Source of the DNA: MGBC120314 sp051877855
GTDB taxonomy: Bacteria > Bacillota > Clostridia > Lachnospirales > Lachnospiraceae
Reading direction: 5' to 3'
DNA length: 27,603 nucleotides
NCBI GenBank assembly: GCA_051877855.1
Contig: JBJEJH010000043.1
Coordinates: 1 to 27,603 of the forward strand
Shown here: positions 15,277 through 23,705 of the stretch, piece after piece
Layout of the letters: each line of letters starts with the position of its first letter
Numbering within the stretch: position 1 is the first letter of the stretch
Position numbers and translations under genes: made by a program
Notes under the pieces: model-generated
Database searches by the model: none
Told to the model about the DNA's origin: nothing
The model's input: the letters and a program-made list of their open reading frames with translations, nothing else

Positions 15277-16705
15277 GAGTGTGGGGGCGGTTGCACTGGC
15301 CCTGATGGTTGTGATGGTAACGGTGGTGATGGCGTCCGGGGGAATGATGGAAAACCTGAGCGCAGAAACAACATCATCAACAACAACAGAAACAACAGCA
15401 TCGGAAAAGAGCATTGCAACAGGCAATGAAAATGAGATTTCCGTTAGTGGTGTAATTACTGAATCAGCAGGAGCAAGCGGACAGGCAGGTATAGGATTTT
15501 GGGTCTCCATAGATGAGAAATATGTGGGAAATGAATATGAAGCGTATAAAATTATCTCGGTAAGACCTGTTGAAGACAGTTCCGGTCCGATGGTTTCGGA
15601 CAATGCAATGTATGCTGTGGCGATGCCGACAAAAGCAGAAGAGGAGAGAAGTCTGTGGTGTGGTTTTGTATTCAACGTAAAGGGGAATATTAAAACGGCC
15701 TATTATCCCATTGCATTTGAAGTTGAATATGAAAAGAATGGTACGCATTATCGTGTAGAAAAGTCTATTGACGTGGCGCTTTTCGGTAAGGAAGAGGAAA
15801 CGACCAAAACCGATGAGTCAACTTCAGTACCGAGAATTATCGTTACCGGCTTTGAGACAAATCCGGCAAAGGTCATGGCCGGGGAAGAGTTTGAACTCAC
15901 GGTACATTTGCAGAATACCTCCAACCGTACAGCGGTATCGAACATAAAGGTGTCACTGAATACAGCCAATAATGAGTTTTTACCGGCGTCCGGTTCCAGC
16001 ACCCAGTTTATTCGTTCTATGGGTTGTGGTGCCACGAAGGATATCACCATCAAGATGAAGGCACAGGCAAGTTTGGAGCAAAAGCCATACGTACTCACGG
16101 TAAAATGTGAATATGAAGGTGAGAAAAATGCTCCATACACTGCAGACGAGAGTATTTCGGTGCCGGTATACCAGGAGGCAAAGGCAAAGATCACCAATGT
16201 AGAAGTGAGCCCGGAGAGTATTGAGACCTATAGTCAGGCGAATGTCATGTTCTCCATTAATAATACAGGAAAGTCGACGCTGTATAATGTTCAGGTCAGT
16301 GTGGATCCGGAGAATAAATCCGTCCAGGCAGAAGATTCCTTTGTTGGAAATATTGCGCCGGGAACCACGGGATATGCTGATTTTATGGTAAATGGAATCG
16401 CGGCAACAGAAGATGACGGAATTGTAAAGGTTATCATTTCCTACGAGGATGCCAATGGTGACATTGGTACCTTTGAACAGGACATTAACTTATTTGTATA
16501 TGAACCGTATTACGATGATCCGGGTATGAATGAGGGGTTCGTGGATGAAGGAATGTTTGAAGAACCACAAGAAAAGGGCTTCCCATGGCTTGGTCTGATT
16601 GTGGGAATTGTAGTAGTTGTTATTATCGTTACGGTGGTTGTTGTAGTAATAAAGAAGAAAAAGGTGAAGGCCTTAAGAGAGGAATTAGAGGATGAGATTT
16701 CTTGA
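15251..16705 (+). CDS. Secreted, C-terminally membrane-anchored CARDB-like partner of the ABC system
   Basis: The 484-residue protein has an N-terminal signal or anchor segment (KFKSVGAVALALMVVMVTVVMA, about residues 7-29) and a Ser/Thr linker (about 38-52). Two or three beta-rich modules follow. The second (about 195-295, IVTGFETNPAKVMAGEEFELTV...NTSNRT) and third (about 305-415, ITNVEVSPESIETYSQANVMFSINNTGKSTLYNV) look like CARDB/NEW3 or 'S-layer-like' COG1361 adhesion-type domains. A final transmembrane helix (about 445-467) and a basic then acidic cytoplasmic tail close it. It sits between the ATPase and the permease and overlaps both genes (26 and 14 bp). This strongly suggests it works with the transporter, perhaps as an extracellular substrate-guiding or adaptor subunit; that role is inferred. 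GGGGAG precedes ATG 15251; ATG 15257 is also possible. Confidence 0.85.
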   Translation: MVMKWTKFKSVGAVALALMVVMVTVVMASGGMMENLSAETTSSTTTETTASEKSIATGNENEISVSGVITESAGASGQAGIGFWVSIDEKYVGNEYEAYKIISVRPVEDSSGPMVSDNAMYAVAMPTKAEEERSLWCGFVFNVKGNIKTAYYPIAFEVEYEKNGTHYRVEKSIDVALFGKEEETTKTDESTSVPRIIVTGFETNPAKVMAGEEFELTVHLQNTSNRTAVSNIKVSLNTANNEFLPASGSSTQFIRSMGCGATKDITIKMKAQASLEQKPYVLTVKCEYEGEKNAPYTADESISVPVYQEAKAKITNVEVSPESIETYSQANVMFSINNTGKSTLYNVQVSVDPENKSVQAEDSFVGNIAPGTTGYADFMVNGIAATEDDGIVKVIISYEDANGDIGTFEQDINLFVYEPYYDDPGMNEGFVDEGMFEEPQEKGFPWLGLIVGIVVVVIIVTVVVVVIKKKKVKALREELEDEIS

Positions 16706-18005
16706 TATAATCGGAATGAGTGCCAGTAATCTGTGGAGAAGAAAACTGCGTACCTTTCTGACGGTATTGGGAGTTATGATTGGTACCGCCTCCATTGTTA
16801 CCATGGTATCACTGGGTATTGGTCTTAAGACTGCGGTTATGGCAGAATATGCTTCCTACGGCAGTATGACAGAGATTCAGGTATATAACTACAGCTATGG
16901 ATCCTCCGATACATCCAAAATGTTGACGGATTCCACATTGGATGAGATCAGAGCGATTCCCCATGTAACTGCCGTTTCACCGATCCTTAATATGAGTGCA
17001 CAACTCTATCAGGGGAAATATAAGGCGTGGGCAAGTATTCAGGGTGTGAGCCAGGAGTATCTGAGTAAGATTACGGTGGGAGAAGGAAGATTGCCGGATG
17101 CCAATTCCAAACAGCCTGAATTATTGATTGGTAATATGGTTATTCAGGATTTCTTTCAGGTAAGTAACGGACGTTATCCTTATTACGAGGATGGAACATT
17201 ACCGGATGTGGATTTTATGAATAAGACTCTATTTACACAGTTTGAATCTACATATACGGAGGATGGCAATGAACAGCCGGCTAAGAAAAATATATTCCCG
17301 GTAGCCGGGGTGGTAGCCGGTGGCACCGAAAGCTGGAATGCATACAGCTATGGAGTGTATGTTGATATTGATGTGCTCAAGGCATATCTTAAGAAGGCCT
17401 ATAAGGGCAAGGTGATTCCGGGACAACCTACAGGAAAGAACGGAAAGCCTATGAAAGAATTCGTATATAACAATGTGATTGTATCTGTGGATGACACTCA
17501 GAATATCGATGAGGTGCTTTCCACAATCATTGATATGGGATTTCAGGGATATAGTGAGGCAGAGTGGATCCAGCAGGCAGAAAATGAGTTAGGTATTATT
17601 CAGGCGGTGCTCGGAGGAATAGGTGCAGTAGCACTTTTTGTTGCTGCGATTGGTATTGCCAATACCATGATGATGTCCACCTATGAGCGAACCAAGGAAA
17701 TTGGTGTAATGAAGGTTCTTGGCTGCAGCCTTCGTAATATTCGGGAGCTGTTTCTTGCCGAGGCGGCCTTTATTGGATTCTTAGGTGGCGCGGTAGGTCT
17801 GGTGATAAGTTATATCCTGTCGGCACTGTGTAACAGTGTTTTGCCGGAGGCTATGGGATATGGCGGAACGAAGCTTTCTTTGATTCCATGGTGGCTTGCG
17901 GTGGCAGCAGTGGTTTTTGCAGCATTGGTGGGTATTCTGGCCGGGTTCTTTCCGGCACAGCGCGCAACAAAACTTAGTCCGCTGGCTGCAATTCGTAGTG
18001 AGTAG
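16692..18005 (+). CDS. ABC transporter permease, MacB/FtsX type
   Basis: Membrane subunit of the three-gene ABC system. The 437-residue protein has the MacB architecture. First comes an N-terminal helix (FLTVLGVMIGTASIVTMVSLGIGL, about 22-46) after the basic NLWRRKLR. A large extracellular domain (about 47-300) follows. Three C-terminal helices come next, with the FtsX-domain motifs IGIANTMMMSTYERTKEIGVMKVLGCS and AGFFPAQRATKLSPLAAIRSE. In Gram-positive cells there is no outer membrane, so it cannot act exactly as Gram-negative MacB does; peptide, antimicrobial or surface-protein export, or a mechanical role, are options. It starts at ATG 16692 inside the end of the CARDB-like gene. A terminator follows at 18044-18073. 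Confidence 0.93.
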   Translation: MRFLDIIGMSASNLWRRKLRTFLTVLGVMIGTASIVTMVSLGIGLKTAVMAEYASYGSMTEIQVYNYSYGSSDTSKMLTDSTLDEIRAIPHVTAVSPILNMSAQLYQGKYKAWASIQGVSQEYLSKITVGEGRLPDANSKQPELLIGNMVIQDFFQVSNGRYPYYEDGTLPDVDFMNKTLFTQFESTYTEDGNEQPAKKNIFPVAGVVAGGTESWNAYSYGVYVDIDVLKAYLKKAYKGKVIPGQPTGKNGKPMKEFVYNNVIVSVDDTQNIDEVLSTIIDMGFQGYSEAEWIQQAENELGIIQAVLGGIGAVALFVAAIGIANTMMMSTYERTKEIGVMKVLGCSLRNIRELFLAEAAFIGFLGGAVGLVISYILSALCNSVLPEAMGYGGTKLSLIPWWLAVAAVVFAALVGILAGFFPAQRATKLSPLAAIRSE

Positions 18006-18043
18006 TATAAGGAATAATTTAATTGAATAGAGATTATTCTTGG

Positions 18044-18073
18044 AAAAGGCTTGGATATTCCGAGCCTTTTTTG
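18044..18073 (+). terminator. Rho-independent terminator of the ABC operon
   Basis: AAAAGGCTTGGA (18044-18055) pairs with TCCGAGCCTTTT (18059-18070) with one G-U pair, followed by two further T's, giving six in total. Confidence 0.92.
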
Positions 18074-18179
18074 TTGGAAAATAAATTGGTCAAAATTTTT
18101 GTAAAAAATTTAAAATAAAAAAAGGAAATATGAAAAAAATGTAGAATATTAAAGTATGAGGCTTTAGAGGGATAAATCT

Positions 18180-19187
18180 ATGAATATTAGAGAAAAACAA
18201 GAAGAACGTGAAAAAAGTATGTTAAGTCCCTATGCGGCACTGAGTGTGAATTCTCTGGGACGTGATGTGGAGGAGGAACAATGTGATGTGCGAACGGTGT
18301 ATCAAAGAGACCGGGATCGTATCTTACACTGCAAATCCTTTCGACGTATGAAGCATAAGACCCAGGTTTTTCTGGATCCGGAAGGGGACCACTATCGCAC
18401 CCGTTTGACCCATACCCTGGAGGTGGCGCAGATTGCCCGCAGTATTGCCAGAGCCCTTCGGCTGAATGAGGATCTGACGGAAGCAATTGCATTGGGGCAT
18501 GATCTTGGTCATACACCTTTTGGCCATGCGGGAGAACGGGCACTGAATGAAGTGTGCAGTGAGGGATTTGCCCATTATAAGCAGAGCATTCGTGTTGTGG
18601 AATTTCTGGAAAAAGATGGAAAAGGACTGAATCTGACGAAGGAAGTTCGTGACGGAATACTGAATCATCGTACCACAGGTAATCCTTCCACATTGGAGGG
18701 AAAGGTGGTTCGGCTGTCGGATAAGATTGCGTATATCAATCACGACATTGATGATGCAATTCGCGCAGGTATCTTTACGGAAGAATATATACCGAAGGAG
18801 TATTCGGATATTCTGGGTCATTCCACCAAGGGACGACTGAACACGATGATTAATGACATTATCCGACAGAGTGAGGATCAGCCGGATATTAAGATGTCTG
18901 AGGATGTGGAATGGGCAATGAAGAAACTTCGGCAGTTTATGTTTGAATCCTTATATACCAATCCCAAGGCGAAGAGTGAGGAAGTTAAGGCTAGAAAGAT
19001 GATTCTTGAGCTGTATCGGTATTATATGGATAATATTGATGAACTTCCGGAAAATTACTTCCGTGTCATGATTGAACGCAATGAACATCCGGAACGTATC
19101 GTATGTGATTATATTGCAGGTATGAGTGACAGTTATTGTGTAACAAAGTTTTCGGAAATATTTATTCCTTTATCCTGGAATAAATAG
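18180..19187 (+). CDS. dgt: Deoxyguanosinetriphosphate triphosphohydrolase-like HD protein
   Basis: HD-domain dNTP triphosphohydrolase of the dGTPase family; Firmicute members may act on several dNTPs. The 335-residue protein shows the family opening DRDRILHCKSFRRMKHKTQVF, the metal ligands His78 (RLTHTLEV), His107-Asp108 (ALGHDLGHTPFGH) and the later Asp in KIAYINHDIDDA. AGAGGGA (18166-18172) is seven bases before ATG 18180. No strong promoter was identified in the very AT-rich 18074-18179. Two tiny frames there (18130-18144 and 18156-18167) are too short to call. It heads the block dgt-dnaG-rpoD, an order known from Firmicutes, and complements the nrd-dut operon in setting dNTP pools. Confidence 0.93.
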   Translation: MNIREKQEEREKSMLSPYAALSVNSLGRDVEEEQCDVRTVYQRDRDRILHCKSFRRMKHKTQVFLDPEGDHYRTRLTHTLEVAQIARSIARALRLNEDLTEAIALGHDLGHTPFGHAGERALNEVCSEGFAHYKQSIRVVEFLEKDGKGLNLTKEVRDGILNHRTTGNPSTLEGKVVRLSDKIAYINHDIDDAIRAGIFTEEYIPKEYSDILGHSTKGRLNTMINDIIRQSEDQPDIKMSEDVEWAMKKLRQFMFESLYTNPKAKSEEVKARKMILELYRYYMDNIDELPENYFRVMIERNEHPERIVCDYIAGMSDSYCVTKFSEIFIPLSWNK

Positions 19188-19217
19188 ACCGGTTAAACCA
19201 TAAGAAGGATGGAAAAT

Positions 19218-20993
19218 ATGTATTACCCTGAGGAGTTAGTAGAGGAGGTTCGGGCCCGCAATGATATCGTGGATGTCATTTCGAGTTATGTGAAACTTCA
19301 AAAAAAGGGAAGTTCTCATTTTGGATTATGTCCGTTCCATAATGAAAAGTCTCCGTCGTTTTCGGTGTCCCGGAGCAAGCAGATGTATTACTGCTTTGGA
19401 TGTGGAGCCGGGGGCAATGTTATTACATTTATTATGGAATATGAGAAGTTCACATTTGCAGAGAGTATCCGGTATCTTGCGGAACGTGCCGGGATACAGC
19501 TTCCGGAGATGGAATATTCGAAGGAAGCGAGGGAAAGGGCGAGTTTAAGACAGACCCTGCTTGAAATCAATACGAAGGCAGCGCGGTATTTTCATTATCA
19601 GTTGAAATCCGATCATGGATCCAAGGCGCGGGAATATTTTGAAAAGAGACAGCTGTCACAGGATACCATAACGAAGTTCGGTCTGGGTTATTCGAATATG
19701 TACAGTGATGACCTTTATCAATATATGCGTGGGGAAGGGTATTCGGATGAAGTACTCAAAGAAACCGGACTATTTACCATGAATGCGAAAGGTGTCAATG
19801 ATAAGTTTTGGAACCGGGTGATGTATCCGATTCTTGATGTGAATAACAAGGTCATTGGTTTTGGCGGTCGTGTTATGGGTGAAGGTGAACCGAAGTATCT
19901 GAATTCACCGGAGACAATGCTTTTTGACAAGAGCCGTAACTTGTATGGTCTTAATCTTGCAAGAAGCTGCAAGAAGAATCATCTGATTATATGTGAAGGA
20001 TATATGGATGTGATTGCCCTGCACCAGGCAGGTTTCAATGAGGCGGTAGCATCCCTTGGAACAGCGTTGACTACAGGACATGCTTCCTTGTTAAAACGAT
20101 ATACCAATGAGATCTTATTAACCTATGACAGTGATGGGGCCGGCGTTAAGGCGGCTCTGCGGGCGATACCGATACTGAAAGAAGCGGGTCTTAGAATTAA
20201 GGTTATCAACATGAAACCATACAAGGATCCGGATGAATTTATTAAGGCTCTTGGTGCGGAGGAATTTCAGAAGCGAATTGATGAGGCGGTCAGCAGCTTT
20301 AATTATGAAGTTGAGATCCTGGAAAAACAGTTCGACCTTAAAGATCCGGAAAGCAAGACGGAGTTTTACAAGGCACTGGCACGTAAGTTAGCCGAATTTA
20401 CGGAGCCTGTGGAACGTAATAACTACATTGAGGCAGTCTGTGAAAAGTATTTTATTGAATATGATAGTTTTCAGAAGATGGTCACAGAATATGGGGAACA
20501 ACACTTTGTTTCCCAGGAATTGAAAAGGCAGAAAGAAGAGACCAAAGCCATCGCGAATAAAAATAACAGGGATGAGGGAACGAAAAAGGCACAGAAGATT
20601 CTGTTGACTTGGATGGTTGAGGAACCGCATATTTATAAAATTATTCAAAAATATATCAGTGGGGATGATTTTATCGATCCTCTCTATCATGATGTGGCTC
20701 TGAAACTGTTCGCACAGCTGGATACAGGAACGATTAATCCTGCATCCATCATCAGTACTTATGAAAATGAGGAGGACCACAAGGAGGTTGCGGCAATTTT
20801 CAATGAGGAACTGAGAGAGGAATTGAGTGATCTGGAACGGGAAAAGGTGTTGAATGAAACAATTTACAAGGTAAAGAAAAACAGCGTGGATTATCATTCG
20901 AGAAATGCCACCACGATGGAAGAGCTTAAAGCGCTGGTTAAGGAGAAGACAGACCTTGCGCAATTGAGCAAAATGCATATTTCATTGAAGTAA
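19218..20993 (+). CDS. dnaG: DNA primase
   Basis: Synthesises RNA primers for replication. The product has about 591 residues. Its N-terminal CHC2 zinc ribbon is complete (LCPFHNEKSPSFSV ... YCFGCGAGG, Cys38, His41, Cys59, Cys62). The catalytic core contains the RNA-polymerase-like motif FGGRVMGEGEPKYLNSPET, and the TOPRIM acidic residues lie in IICEGYMDVIAL and LTYDSDGAG. A C-terminal helicase-binding region follows. Start ATG 19218 is chosen over ATG 19209 because the AGAAGG site (19203-19208) directly touches the latter and is nine bases from the former. The gene lies 30 bp after dgt and 55 bp before rpoD, an order that couples replication and transcription initiation in many bacteria. Confidence 0.97.
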   Translation: MYYPEELVEEVRARNDIVDVISSYVKLQKKGSSHFGLCPFHNEKSPSFSVSRSKQMYYCFGCGAGGNVITFIMEYEKFTFAESIRYLAERAGIQLPEMEYSKEARERASLRQTLLEINTKAARYFHYQLKSDHGSKAREYFEKRQLSQDTITKFGLGYSNMYSDDLYQYMRGEGYSDEVLKETGLFTMNAKGVNDKFWNRVMYPILDVNNKVIGFGGRVMGEGEPKYLNSPETMLFDKSRNLYGLNLARSCKKNHLIICEGYMDVIALHQAGFNEAVASLGTALTTGHASLLKRYTNEILLTYDSDGAGVKAALRAIPILKEAGLRIKVINMKPYKDPDEFIKALGAEEFQKRIDEAVSSFNYEVEILEKQFDLKDPESKTEFYKALARKLAEFTEPVERNNYIEAVCEKYFIEYDSFQKMVTEYGEQHFVSQELKRQKEETKAIANKNNRDEGTKKAQKILLTWMVEEPHIYKIIQKYISGDDFIDPLYHDVALKLFAQLDTGTINPASIISTYENEEDHKEVAAIFNEELREELSDLEREKVLNETIYKVKKNSVDYHSRNATTMEELKALVKEKTDLAQLSKMHISLK

Positions 20994-21048
20994 GGATAAA
21001 ATATAGTTAATTATCGCTTGAAACGGTAAGGAAGGATGGACATTAGTA

Positions 21049-22179
21049 ATGGATGAAACAATGGTAAAATTTACGGAGAAGTTAAAGGAATTATTGGAAA
21101 TTGCAAAGAAGAAAAAGAAGATTCTGGAACAGCAGGAAGTTCTGGACTTCTTTTCGGACATGGATTTTGACAGTGAAAAGATGGATATGGTTTTTGAATA
21201 TCTGGATAATAATGGCGTTGAGATCTTTAATCCGGGTGAAGAGGATGATGATCTTGATCCGGATCCGGATGAGCGCATGATCGATGAAAGTGCAGAGGAT
21301 ATCGATCTTGGAAAGCTGGATCTTGAAGACTTGTCTGTGCCGGATGGCGTCAGCATTGAAGATCCGGTGCGTATGTATCTGAAGGAAATTGGAAAGGTTC
21401 CGCTTCTTAAAGCAGAAGAGGAAGTGGAATTGGCTCAGAGAATGAAGGAAGGGGATCAGGAGGCGAAGAAGCGACTGGCAGAAGCCAATCTTCGTCTGGT
21501 GGTAAGTATTGCAAAACGCTATGTTGGCAGAGGAATGTTGTTTCTGGATCTTATCCAGGAGGGCAATCTGGGTCTTATCAAGGCAGTTGAGAAGTTTGAC
21601 TGTGATAAGGGATTCAAATTCAGTACCTATGCAACATGGTGGATTCGTCAGGCAATCACAAGAGCTATCGCAGATCAGGCAAGAACCATTCGTATTCCGG
21701 TGCATATGGTGGAAACCATTAACAAATTAATTCGTGTTCAGAGACAGCTTCTTCAGGAATTGGGAAGAGAACCACTTCCGGAGGAAATTGCTAAAGCGAT
21801 GGATCTTCCTGTGGAACGTGTCCGTGAAATTCAGAAGATTTCACAGGAACCGGTATCCTTGGAAACACCAATCGGTGAGGAAGAAGACAGCCATTTGGGA
21901 GATTTTATTCAGGATGATAATGTGCCTGTTCCGGCAGATGAAGCAGCATTTACCCTGTTGAAAGAACAGTTGGCAGAGGTCCTTTCTACCTTGACGGATC
22001 GAGAGCAGAAGGTACTGCGTCTTCGCTTTGGTCTTGATGATGGCAAGGCAAGAACTTTGGAGGAAGTTGGTACAACCTTTGGTGTAACAAGAGAGCGTAT
22101 TCGACAGATTGAGGCGAAGGCACTTAGAAAGTTACGTCATCCAAGCAGAAGCAGAAAGTTGAAGGATTACCTTGACTAA
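21049..22179 (+). CDS. rpoD: Primary sigma factor RpoD/SigA
   Basis: Housekeeping sigma factor that directs RNA polymerase to TTGACA/TATAAT promoters such as those seen in this window. The 376-residue length fits SigA of Firmicutes. Visible are an acidic region 1.1 (EDDDLDPDPDE), region 1.2 (DPVRMYLKEIGKVPLL), regions 2.1-2.4 (LDLIQEGNLGLIKAVEKF, then FSTYATWWIRQAITRAI), region 3 (IRIPVHMVETINKL), and region 4 with the helix-turn-helix EEVGTTFGVTRERIRQIE. The end is HPSRSRKLKDYLD. AAGGAAGGA at 21028-21036 precedes ATG 21049. ATG 21061 is a less likely start. trmK follows after 10 bp. Confidence 0.98.
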   Translation: MDETMVKFTEKLKELLEIAKKKKKILEQQEVLDFFSDMDFDSEKMDMVFEYLDNNGVEIFNPGEEDDDLDPDPDERMIDESAEDIDLGKLDLEDLSVPDGVSIEDPVRMYLKEIGKVPLLKAEEEVELAQRMKEGDQEAKKRLAEANLRLVVSIAKRYVGRGMLFLDLIQEGNLGLIKAVEKFDCDKGFKFSTYATWWIRQAITRAIADQARTIRIPVHMVETINKLIRVQRQLLQELGREPLPEEIAKAMDLPVERVREIQKISQEPVSLETPIGEEEDSHLGDFIQDDNVPVPADEAAFTLLKEQLAEVLSTLTDREQKVLRLRFGLDDGKARTLEEVGTTFGVTRERIRQIEAKALRKLRHPSRSRKLKDYLD

Positions 22180-22189
22180 AGGAGGTAAC

Positions 22190-22885
22190 ATGGATATTTC
22201 CATGCGTTTAAGAAGAATTGCAGGGATGGTATCCCGGGGGGCTTGTGTCTGTGATGTGGGAACGGATCATGGATATCTTGCGATTTATCTGGTTAAAGAA
22301 CAGATTGCGTCCAGAGTCATTGCGATGGATGTAGCTAAGGGACCCCTTGGTAAGGCTCGGGATAATATTAAAGCATATGCCTGTGAAAATGAGATCGAGA
22401 CCCGTTTGTCCGATGGTGTGGATCAATTAAAGGATGGTGAAGCATCCACCGTCATTATGGCAGGAATGGGTGGAATGTTAATACAGTCCTTGCTGAAAAA
22501 AGGCGAGAAAAAACTACAGAAGGTGGAAGAAATTATTCTTTCACCGCATACGGATGTTCGTGCTGTCCGTCAATTTCTTTGGGAAAATCATTACAGGATT
22601 GTTCAGGAAGATTTTCTAAAGGATGAAGGAAAATATTACGTAATCATGAAAGCAGTGCATGGGGATGATTCCTATGCCAATGAGTGTGAATATCGGTTCG
22701 GAAAGTTATTGTTAAGGGATAAGAATCCGGTTTTGAAGGAGTTTCTGCAGGGTGAGTTACAGAAAACACAGAATATCCGGAGTGATTTACAGAAGGTTAA
22801 CACGGATGTTGCCCGGCAAAGAAGCGAAGAACTGAAGGATGAAATGCAGTGCATAAGGGAAGGATTGAGATATTATGAAATGTAG
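22190..22885 (+). CDS. trmK: tRNA (adenine-22-N1)-methyltransferase
   Basis: SAM-dependent enzyme that makes m1A22 in tRNA. The 231-residue protein carries the Rossmann motif CDVGTDHGYLAIYL, then AMDVAKGPL, the family motif MAGMGGMLI and LSPHTDVRAVRQFL, matching TrmK (COG2384). A strong AAAGGAGG (22178-22185) precedes ATG 22190; an earlier TTG at 22172 overlaps rpoD and has no ribosome site. The C-terminal third is helical and charged (about 165-231), as in the coiled-coil tail of TrmK. Its place after rpoD and before nif3 is conserved in Firmicutes. It overlaps the next gene by 11 bp. Confidence 0.94.
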   Translation: MDISMRLRRIAGMVSRGACVCDVGTDHGYLAIYLVKEQIASRVIAMDVAKGPLGKARDNIKAYACENEIETRLSDGVDQLKDGEASTVIMAGMGGMLIQSLLKKGEKKLQKVEEIILSPHTDVRAVRQFLWENHYRIVQEDFLKDEGKYYVIMKAVHGDDSYANECEYRFGKLLLRDKNPVLKEFLQGELQKTQNIRSDLQKVNTDVARQRSEELKDEMQCIREGLRYYEM

Positions 22886-23654
22886 TGAAATCATGAGTAT
22901 TATTGAAAATGTTTGCCCCAAATCTTCGGCCTGTGTCTGGGACAACCCCGGACTGATCGCCGGAGATAAGGATGCACAGGTAAATAGCATTATGGTGGCA
23001 CTGGATGCTACAAGCCAAGTGATTGATGCAGCAATTAAGGAAAAGGTGGATATGTTAATAACACATCATCCTCTTATATTTGGTAAAATCAGTCAGATCA
23101 ACACAGATGATATTGTGGGAAAACGTATATTAAAGTTGATGAGGAATGGCATTAATTATTATGCTGCCCATACGAATTTTGACGTGAAGGCGATGGCCAC
23201 TTTGTCTGCGTCCATGCTGGGTCTGGAGGCACCGGAAGTCCTGGAGGTAACGGATGTGTCAGAGGGTGTGGAGGAAGGAATCGGTCGCATCTCGGATGTT
23301 TTTGAAAGTTCGGCAAGAACCTGGATCGGGAAGGTTAAGGCTTGCTTTGAATTGGAAAATGTCATAGTTTATGGAGATGTGGATAAAATAGTAAAGAGAG
23401 TTGCAATTTCACCGGGATCCGGGAAAAGCATGATACCGGCAGCTGTGGAAAAGAAGGCAGATCTTCTCATTACCGGGGATATTACACATCATGACGGAAT
23501 TGATGCCGTGGAGGCCGGACTTACCGTGATTGACGCAGGGCATTATGGATTGGAATATATTTTTATTGATTATATGGCAAAGTTTCTTGAAAGGGAATGC
23601 AACGGAGTACGGATTGTTACCTGTAAGGCCGGAATGCCATATCAGATTATGTAA
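22875..23654 (+). CDS. Nif3/YqfO-like dinuclear metal protein (DUF34)
   Basis: Member of the NIF3 (GTP cyclohydrolase I type 2/NIF3) family, hexameric proteins with a two-metal centre; the exact reaction is not settled. The 259-residue form lacks the PII-like insertion found in longer bacterial members. Conserved parts are WDNPGLIAGD, MLITHHPLIFG (metal His pair), YYAAHTNFDV, and the C-terminal LLITGDITHHDGIDAVEAG with IDAGHYGLE. ATG 22875 overlaps trmK by 11 bp, and GGAAGGA at about 22858-22864 serves it. Co-transcription with trmK is a recurrent arrangement and suggests a shared housekeeping role. Confidence 0.93.
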   Translation: MKCSEIMSIIENVCPKSSACVWDNPGLIAGDKDAQVNSIMVALDATSQVIDAAIKEKVDMLITHHPLIFGKISQINTDDIVGKRILKLMRNGINYYAAHTNFDVKAMATLSASMLGLEAPEVLEVTDVSEGVEEGIGRISDVFESSARTWIGKVKACFELENVIVYGDVDKIVKRVAISPGSGKSMIPAAVEKKADLLITGDITHHDGIDAVEAGLTVIDAGHYGLEYIFIDYMAKFLERECNGVRIVTCKAGMPYQIM

Positions 23655-23705
23655 AGATTAGTAACAGGAACGGACAATATATAAAGTATGTAAAGGAGAA
23701 TGGTT

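Noticed and set aside
20388..20978. 196-codon minus-strand frame opposite dnaG
   Set aside because: Mirrors the codon pattern of the real primase gene; no ribosome site and no recognisable domain.
21091..21705. 204-codon minus-strand frame opposite rpoD
   Set aside because: rpoD is unmistakable on the plus strand; the antisense product is Ile/Leu/His-rich with no motif.
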